From VRUE01 sp963706605 (lineage in GTDB: Bacteria; Actinomycetota; Thermoleophilia; Solirubrobacterales; 70-9): DNA of 64,000 nucleotides. The stretch is from the NCBI GenBank assembly GCA_963706605.1, contig OY970165.1, forward strand, positions 620,001 to 684,000. The letters are read 5' to 3'. This document shows, piece by piece, positions 58,899-64,000 of this stretch (position 1 is its first letter; the number at the start of each line of letters is the position of its first letter). A program made the translations under genes and the position numbers. The notes beneath the pieces were generated by a model, which did not search any database, was not told the origin of the DNA, and was given only the letters and a program-made list of their open reading frames with translations.

Positions 58899-61800
58899 GT
58901 GAGCAACACCGGTCGCATCGAGCCCGATGGTGAGCGCAAGCAGGTCACCGTCCTGTTCGCCGACGTCAAGGGATCGATGGACATGGCCGAGGGCCAGGAC
59001 CCCGAGCAGTGGCGGCGGATCATGCAGGGCTTCTTCTCGATCCTCGCCGACGAGGTGCGGCGCTTCGAGGGCACGGTGGACAAATTCACCGGCGACGGGA
59101 TCATGGCCGTCTTCGGCGCCCCGGTCGCCCACGAGGATCACGCGCGCCGCGCCTGCTACGCGGCGTTGCGGATGCTCGACGACATCTCCGAGTACGCGGC
59201 CGAGCTGCGCCGCAAGCACAGCCTCAACTTCTCCGCCCGGATCGGGATCAACTCCGGCGAGGTCGTCGCCGGCGCGATCGGGGAGGGTGATGGCGGGTAC
59301 ACGGCGGTCGGCCACACGGTCGGCCTCGCGCAGCGGATGGAGGCGCTTGCCGAGCCTGGCAGGGCTTACCTGACCGAGGCCGCCGCCGAGCTCGCCCACG
59401 GCTACTTCGAGCTGGAGGACCTGGGTGAGTTCGAGATCAAAGGCGCGAGCCGGCCGGTCCGCGTCTTCGAGCTGGCCGGCGTCGGCGCCGCGCGTTCTCG
59501 GCTCGACCTCTCGCGCGAGCGCGGCTTCTCACGCTTCGTCGGGCGCCGCGCTGAGATGGGCGTGCTCGAAGAGGGGCTGGAGCGCGCCAAATCAGGGGAG
59601 GGAGCGGTGGTCGGCATCGTCGCCGAGCCCGGAATCGGCAAGAGCCGCCTCTGCCATGAGTTCGCCGAGCGGGCACGGGGCAGCGGGATCGAGGTGTTCG
59701 AGGCTCAAGCCCAGGCACACGGCCGGCAGATCCCCTTCATGCCGGTCTTGCAGATGCTTCGCACCTACTTTGGGATTGCCGACGGCGACCCGGAGCGAAT
59801 CGTCCGCGAGAAGATCGCCGGCCGGGCGCTGCTGCTCGACCCCGAGCTCGTCGAGGAGCTGCCGGTGCTGTTCGACTTCCTCGGCGTCCCGGACCCCGGA
59901 CGGCCCCTGCCAAAGCTCAGCGCCGAGGCGCGCCAGCGGGCGCTGCAGGGCGTCGTCTGCCATCTCGTCCGCGCCCCCAATCGCCGCGAGCCGATCGTCA
60001 CCGTGATCGAGGATCTGCACTGGATGGACGAGGGCAGCGCCGCCCTGCTCGGCGAGCTGTTCGACGCCGTAGAGGGAACCAAGACGCTGGTCGTCGTCAA
60101 CTTCCGGCCCGAGTACACGCCGGATTGGACCGGGCCTCCCGACTACCACCGGATCTCGCTGGAGCCGCTCGGGCCAGCCGACACCGCGGAGCTGCTGCGC
60201 GACCTTGCCGGTGAGGATCCTTCGCTCGACGGGCTCGGCGAGCTGATCCACGAACGCACCAACGGCAACCCCTTCTTCATCGAGGAGATCGTGCGGGGGC
60301 TGGCCGAGGCCGGCAACCTGGAGGGCGAGCGCGGCGCCTACCGGCTGGCGCGTCCGGTCGAGGACGCGGGCGTCCCGGCCAGCGTGCAGACGGTGCTCGC
60401 CGCGCGGATCGACCGGCTCCACCCGGACTCGAAGCGGTTGCTGCAGGTCGCCTCCGTGGCCGGCAAGGAGTTCGACGAGCGGGCGCTTCGCCTCACCGCC
60501 GATCTGACGCAGGCGGCGATGGACCCGCTGCTCTGCGATCTGACCGAGGCCGGCTTCCTCTACGAATCCGAGCTCTACCCCGAACGTGTCCTCGCCTTCC
60601 GCCACCCGCTTACCCGCGAGGTCGCATACGGCACCCAGCTCGCCGAGCAGCGAGCGATGACCCACGCCGCGACGGCGCGGGCGCTGATCGAGCTGAACCC
60701 AGACCGCCACGACGAGCTGGCGGCGCTGGTGGCGCACCACATGGAGGAGGGCGGCGAGACCCTGGAGGCGGCGCGTTGGTCGGCCCGTGCCGCTTACTGG
60801 ACGGGAACCAGCCGCCCCCATGACGCCCAGCGGCTCTGGCGCAGGGTGATGGAGCTGGTCGAAGAGCTCGACGAGAACGAGGAGACCACGGCTCTCGCCA
60901 TCGCCTCCCGCCTGCTCCAGCTTCAGTTCGCGTGGCGACTCGGGATGGACAGCGAGGAGGCGGAGCGGTTGGTCTCCGAGGCGGAGGAGATGGCGACGCG
61001 GGCCGGGGATCGACACTCGCTGGCGATGCTGGGGCTGGCAACCACGGCCCGCCCCGGCGTGACCCACAAGGCGAAGGTGTGGCTGACCGGGGTGGCGGAG
61101 ACCAACCGCCTCGCCGACGAGTCCGACGACCTGCACCTGCGGATCGCGGTGCGCGCAGCGGGCGCCTATGCCTTCCTCTGCGCCGGGGACTTCGACGGCT
61201 TCGAGCGGGAACTCGACGAAGTGCTGGAGCTGGCGGGCGACGACCGCCACGCCGGCGCCGGAATCGTGATCGGCAGTCCGGTCGCCTGGGCGATCATGGG
61301 CAAGGGCCTGGTGCGACGCGAGCACGGTCGGGTCGAGGAGGCCGAGAGGCTCTTCAACAGCGCGCTGCAGATCGCGACCGAGGAGGGAGATCCGGAGACC
61401 GCGAGCTGGACCCGCAGCAACCTCGCCCTGATGTTGGCGATGCGCGGTGACGTCGAGGCCGGGATCGCGCTGGCGCGCCGCAACTGTGAGCTGACCGAAC
61501 GTCTCGGCGACGTCTTCTCGCAGAGCCTCGCCCTCGCGAACCTCGGCGCCGCCCAGCTCGCCGCCGAGGACTACGCGGACGCCCTCAGGTCGATCGACGA
61601 GGCGGAGCGCCTCTATCGCGAAGCGATGGACAGCGGTGGCGAGATGGAGACCTGGCGGGCCGCGATCCGCGCCGAGGCGCTGCTCGGCGTCGGTCGGACC
61701 GAGGAGGCGCTCGAGGTCGCGGCGTGGGCGTCGGAGATAGCGCGCGAGCGCGAAATGCTCTGGTCGCTGCCACTGGCGCTGTACGTGCTCGCCCTGGCCC

Positions 61801-61934
61801 GCGCAGCGGCGGGACTGGACGGGGCCGCGGAGGCGCTCGACGAGGCGACCGCGATCACCGAGCGGACCGGAGCTGTGCTCAGCCGCGAGGGGATCGAAGC
61901 GGCGCGCGAGGAGATCGGCGCCGGGGCGCGCTGA
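58899..61934 (+). CDS. Class III adenylate/guanylate cyclase - AAA ATPase - TPR protein
   Basis: 1011 aa. Cyclase domain 1-190: metal Asp22 (LFADVKG) and Asp66 (FTGDGIMAVFG), adenine-selecting Lys62, Arg146, but Gly142 where the transition-state Asn is expected (VGHTVGLAQRME). ATPase domain about 205-560 with Walker A IVAEPGIGKSRL (K248) and Walker B VTVIEDLHWMD. TPR-like helical repeats from about 600 to the end (e.g. NSALQIATEEGDPETASWTR). A cytoplasmic signal-integration protein of the type abundant in actinobacteria. Activity as a cyclase is uncertain because of the missing Asn. Confidence 0.92.
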   Translation: MSNTGRIEPDGERKQVTVLFADVKGSMDMAEGQDPEQWRRIMQGFFSILADEVRRFEGTVDKFTGDGIMAVFGAPVAHEDHARRACYAALRMLDDISEYAAELRRKHSLNFSARIGINSGEVVAGAIGEGDGGYTAVGHTVGLAQRMEALAEPGRAYLTEAAAELAHGYFELEDLGEFEIKGASRPVRVFELAGVGAARSRLDLSRERGFSRFVGRRAEMGVLEEGLERAKSGEGAVVGIVAEPGIGKSRLCHEFAERARGSGIEVFEAQAQAHGRQIPFMPVLQMLRTYFGIADGDPERIVREKIAGRALLLDPELVEELPVLFDFLGVPDPGRPLPKLSAEARQRALQGVVCHLVRAPNRREPIVTVIEDLHWMDEGSAALLGELFDAVEGTKTLVVVNFRPEYTPDWTGPPDYHRISLEPLGPADTAELLRDLAGEDPSLDGLGELIHERTNGNPFFIEEIVRGLAEAGNLEGERGAYRLARPVEDAGVPASVQTVLAARIDRLHPDSKRLLQVASVAGKEFDERALRLTADLTQAAMDPLLCDLTEAGFLYESELYPERVLAFRHPLTREVAYGTQLAEQRAMTHAATARALIELNPDRHDELAALVAHHMEEGGETLEAARWSARAAYWTGTSRPHDAQRLWRRVMELVEELDENEETTALAIASRLLQLQFAWRLGMDSEEAERLVSEAEEMATRAGDRHSLAMLGLATTARPGVTHKAKVWLTGVAETNRLADESDDLHLRIAVRAAGAYAFLCAGDFDGFERELDEVLELAGDDRHAGAGIVIGSPVAWAIMGKGLVRREHGRVEEAERLFNSALQIATEEGDPETASWTRSNLALMLAMRGDVEAGIALARRNCELTERLGDVFSQSLALANLGAAQLAAEDYADALRSIDEAERLYREAMDSGGEMETWRAAIRAEALLGVGRTEEALEVAAWASEIAREREMLWSLPLALYVLALARAAAGLDGAAEALDEATAITERTGAVLSREGIEAAREEIGAGAR

Positions 61935-61943
61935 AGGCCCCGG

Positions 61944-62783
61944 TCAGATGCCCATGACGCGGGCGATGACCCGGTCGAAGACACGATTTGGGATGACGAT
62001 CTTCAGCCGCGCCTGCACCTTGGCGTCCAGGCCGACCAGGTAGCGGGTGCGAGGGCGCCGGGCGGTCAGCGCGTGCGCGATGACGTCCGCAACCTTCTCG
62101 GGTGGGATCCCCCGCTCGGCGAGATCTTTGATCACCTTGCGGTAGCCGGCGATCGCCTTCCCGTAGAGCTCTTCGCGGCCGGGCGAGCGCTCTCCCATCG
62201 CATCGGCGGCGCGCTCGCCCCGATCCCAGATCGGGGTGTCGATCGAGCCCGGCTCGATCACGGATACGGAGATCCCCCAGGAACGCAGCTCCTGGCGGAA
62301 GACGTCCCCCACCGCCTCCACCCCGAACTTCGCCGCGTGGTAGGCGCCGGTGAGCGGAAAGGCGATCCGCCCGCCGATCGAGCTGATGAAGACGATGCGG
62401 CCGCGCGCCGCGCGGATCCGCGGCAGCAGCGCCTGCGTCACCGCGACCTGGCCGGTCAGGTTGACCTCGATCTGGCGGCGGAAATCCTCGATCGGCATCG
62501 TCTCCAGCGGACTCGGCAGGGCGACGCCGGCGTTGTTGACCAGGCCGTCGAGGCCCGCCTCCCCCACCTCCTCGCCGATCCGCTCCGCCGCGGCGGCGAT
62601 CTGCGCCGAGTCCGTCACGTCGAGCATCAACGGCGTCAGGCGCTCGGACCCGGCTTCGCGCAGCGCCGCGGCGTCCTCCTCGCGGCGGACACCGGCGAAG
62701 ACCCGCCACCCGGCGGCGTCCATCCGCAGCGCGCTCGCCCGCCCGATGCCGGTCGAAGCTCCGGTGATCAAGACCGATCTCAT
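61944..62783 (-). CDS. Short-chain dehydrogenase/reductase
   Basis: 279 aa. LITGASTGIGRASALRM (T-G-x3-G-x-G), VNNAGVALPSP (N-N-A-G), catalytic Ser in IVFISSIGGRIAFPL and YHAAK (Y-x3-K), then IEPGSIDTPIW. Classical SDR, NADP-type by the basic residues after the second strand. TAGCCT lies 6 nt before the ATG. Substrate unknown. Confidence 0.9.
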   Translation of the reverse strand: MRSVLITGASTGIGRASALRMDAAGWRVFAGVRREEDAAALREAGSERLTPLMLDVTDSAQIAAAAERIGEEVGEAGLDGLVNNAGVALPSPLETMPIEDFRRQIEVNLTGQVAVTQALLPRIRAARGRIVFISSIGGRIAFPLTGAYHAAKFGVEAVGDVFRQELRSWGISVSVIEPGSIDTPIWDRGERAADAMGERSPGREELYGKAIAGYRKVIKDLAERGIPPEKVADVIAHALTARRPRTRYLVGLDAKVQARLKIVIPNRVFDRVIARVMGI

Positions 62784-62789
62784 CGCAAG

Positions 62790-62795
62790 AGGCTA
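62790..62795 (-). promoter_or_regulatory. -10 box (TAGCCT) of the SDR gene
   Basis: On the complement, 6 nt before ATG 62783, the leaderless spacing. Confidence 0.4.
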
Positions 62796-62803
62796 TCGGC
62801 GCG

Positions 62804-62850
62804 TCGAGTTTGCACTTTCCCGCCTATATCGCGGATAACTGCAAACTCGA
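62804..62850. repeat. Palindromic element R4, copy b
   Basis: Arms TCGAGTTTGCA (62804-62814) and TGCAAACTCGA (62840-62850) around a 25-nt centre CTTTCCCG...CGGATAAC. The arms differ from copy a (42782-42826) at matching positions on both sides; the centre is similar. It lies between the MerR stop and the SDR start. Confidence 0.75.
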
Positions 62851-63555
62851 TCAGCCGCGGCTGGCGCGGTGGCGCTCCAGCTCGGCGACCATCAGCTTGG
62901 TGTGGAGGGCGGCAATCAGATCCTGGAGGGGCTGGGCGCCCGCTTGGAGCATCTCGACGACGCGCTCGGGTGAGACCTCGCCCGCCAGTCGGTCCATCAC
63001 CATCTCGACCTCCTCGCGGACCAGCTCTTCGATGGTGCTCTTGTAGCGCAGCGTGTCGTAGACGGTGAAACCGATCTCCTCGTCGTAGCCGCCGGCGCGA
63101 AAGCGGCTGATCGCCTCGATGATCTTCACGTCGGAGGGTGAGTAGCCGCGGCTGTTGGGGCTGAGCACCTCGAGCTTCTCGAGCCTGTCCAGCACTTCCT
63201 TCGGAACGCCGTAACGCTCGCGGGCCTCGGCGGGACTGGTGCGGGTGCGCTCGCCGGCCAGGGCGCGGTCGAGAATGCGGTCCTCCAGCTCGACCAGGGC
63301 GCGAGCCCGATCGGGGTCCTCGTCCAGCACCGACTTGATCGCCTTCAGCGGCATGAAGCGCTCCTCCTGCAGCTGCTTGATCAGCTTGATCCGGTCGACG
63401 AACTCGGGCGAGTAGTAGGCCATGTTGCGGCTCGTCTTGACCGGCTCGGGCAGCAGGCCCTCGCGCAGGTAGTGCTTGATCGTCGGCACGGGGACACCGG
63501 ACGCCTCGGCCAGCTCCCCCATCTTGAGCAGCGACTTCTCGCCGTTAGTGCTCAT
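62851..63555 (-). CDS. MerR-family regulator
   Basis: 234 aa from ATG 63555. HTH and wing: SLLKMGELAEASGVPVPTIK, HYLREGLLPEPVKTSRNMAY, YSPEFVDRIKLIKQLQEERF. A second helical region (about 95-150) with ERYGVPKEVLDRLEKLEVLS repeats a degenerate HTH, and the C-terminus is helical (TIEELVREEVEMVMDRLAGE). No metal-binding Cys, so not a metal sensor. The start overlaps the CoA-transferase stop (ATGA). May control that gene. Confidence 0.88.
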   Translation of the reverse strand: MSTNGEKSLLKMGELAEASGVPVPTIKHYLREGLLPEPVKTSRNMAYYSPEFVDRIKLIKQLQEERFMPLKAIKSVLDEDPDRARALVELEDRILDRALAGERTRTSPAEARERYGVPKEVLDRLEKLEVLSPNSRGYSPSDVKIIEAISRFRAGGYDEEIGFTVYDTLRYKSTIEELVREEVEMVMDRLAGEVSPERVVEMLQAGAQPLQDLIAALHTKLMVAELERHRASRG

Positions 63556-64000
63556 GCGCGGAAGGTCGAGGCGGCGTCGGCGCTTGGGCCGGCGGCCGCG
63601 CCGGACTCTTTCATCGCGGCGACCTCCTCCTCCGAGTAGCCGGCCTCGCGCAGCACCTCGTCGGTGTGCTCGCCGAAGGCCGGCGCCGGGCGGGTCGGAT
63701 CTCCTGGGGTGCGGCTCATCTTCACCGGCACGCCGAGCTGGCGCACGGTCCCCAGCCCCGGCTGCTCCATCTCGACCACCATCCCCCGCGCCCGGACCAG
63801 CTCGGAGTCGAGCGCCTCGCCCAAATCGAGGACGGGCTCGATGCAGCAGTCGTGCTCGTCGTTGAAAGCGCGCCACTCCTCGCGGCTGCGGGAGCGGAAG
63901 ACCGCGGCGACCTCGCGCCAGGCATCGGAGCCGGGCGCCTCGAACTGCTTCTCGACCAGGTCGGGCCGGCCGGCGCCGTTGCAGAAGGCTGCCCAGAACT
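63552..64000 (-). CDS. CaiB/BaiF (family III) CoA-transferase, C-terminal part
   Basis: About 149 residues to the window edge: FWAAFCNGAGRPDLVEKQFE, VAAVFRSRSREEWRAFNDEH, DCCIEPVLDLGEALDSELVR, then EMEQPGLGTVRQLGVPVKMS and APAFGEHTDEVLREAGYSEE. These match the C-terminal domain of alpha-methylacyl-CoA racemase/formyl-CoA transferase-like enzymes; the catalytic Asp lies in the missing N-terminal part. Transfers CoA between acyl groups or racemises 2-methylacyl-CoA. Confidence 0.88.
   Translation of the reverse strand, partial: FWAAFCNGAGRPDLVEKQFEAPGSDAWREVAAVFRSRSREEWRAFNDEHDCCIEPVLDLGEALDSELVRARGMVVEMEQPGLGTVRQLGVPVKMSRTPGDPTRPAPAFGEHTDEVLREAGYSEEEVAAMKESGAAAGPSADAASTFRA

Overview
The window is very GC-rich, densely coded DNA from a high-GC actinobacterium. 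I infer Thermoleophilia/Solirubrobacterales-like rather than a classical Streptomyces or Mycobacterium. The reasons are the mixture of PucR, MerR and MMPL genes, a succinate dehydrogenase with a CCG-domain (HdrB-like) third subunit, an adenylate-cyclase/ATPase/TPR giant, and many start codons sitting 6-11 nt after a TANNNT -10 box. The assignment to order is inference; no rRNA or marker tree is available here. There is no prophage, transposase or CRISPR array. The single RNA gene seen is tRNA-Gln(TTG).

Layout. 1-7 kb: MMPL exporter and TetR, a membrane protein, a GT39-type glycosyltransferase, a coupled hsp20-lon pair, a small Cys protein and a fatty-acid hydroxylase. 7-14 kb: PucR regulator, fatty-acyl desaturase, small wHTH protein, malate dehydrogenase, isocitrate dehydrogenase, AidB-like acyl-CoA dehydrogenase and a CBS/M50 protease; almost every gene here carries one or more 1-nt frameshifts, most easily read as local sequencing error. 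15-25 kb: M28 peptidase, the sdhA-sdhB-hdrB operon (type E-like succinate:quinone oxidoreductase), a Na+/H+ antiporter, an AbiEi/DUF559 gene between two palindromes, and lysC-asd. 25-35 kb: a PadR-MMPL operon with elaborate operators, then a phosphate locus (anchored phosphoesterase, two zinc-ribbon proteins, pstBAC and divergent pstS) with 11-bp tandem PHO boxes in both divergent promoters. 35-43 kb: MerR/B12-like and degenerate GGDEF regulators, an HNH-endonuclease remnant under a perfect SOS box, tRNA-Gln, a PucR regulator, and the tatD-rsmA-ispE-DedA/PAP2 run. 43-64 kb: metH, a GT4-flippase fusion, a phosphatase-like membrane protein, a chlorite-dismutase family protein, a PAS-like protein, FprA-type reductase, a BolA/Grx/ErpA iron-sulfur group, DegV, a Holin-X/DUF3618 group, TetR-nitrilase, the cyclase/ATPase/TPR protein, SDR, MerR, and the 3' part of a CaiB-type CoA transferase.

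The most unusual signal is a set of interspersed palindromic elements belonging to at least four families. I call them R1 to R4. R1 is 111-119 bp in four full copies plus one 48-bp deletion derivative; R2 is a perfect 50-bp palindrome present twice; R3 has three imperfect copies of about 36 bp; R4 has two hairpins of 45-47 bp. In R1 and R4 the outer arms differ between copies but remain complementary within each copy, so base pairing rather than sequence is conserved. Some copies lie inside reading frames, and three genes take their last codons and stop codon from a repeat.
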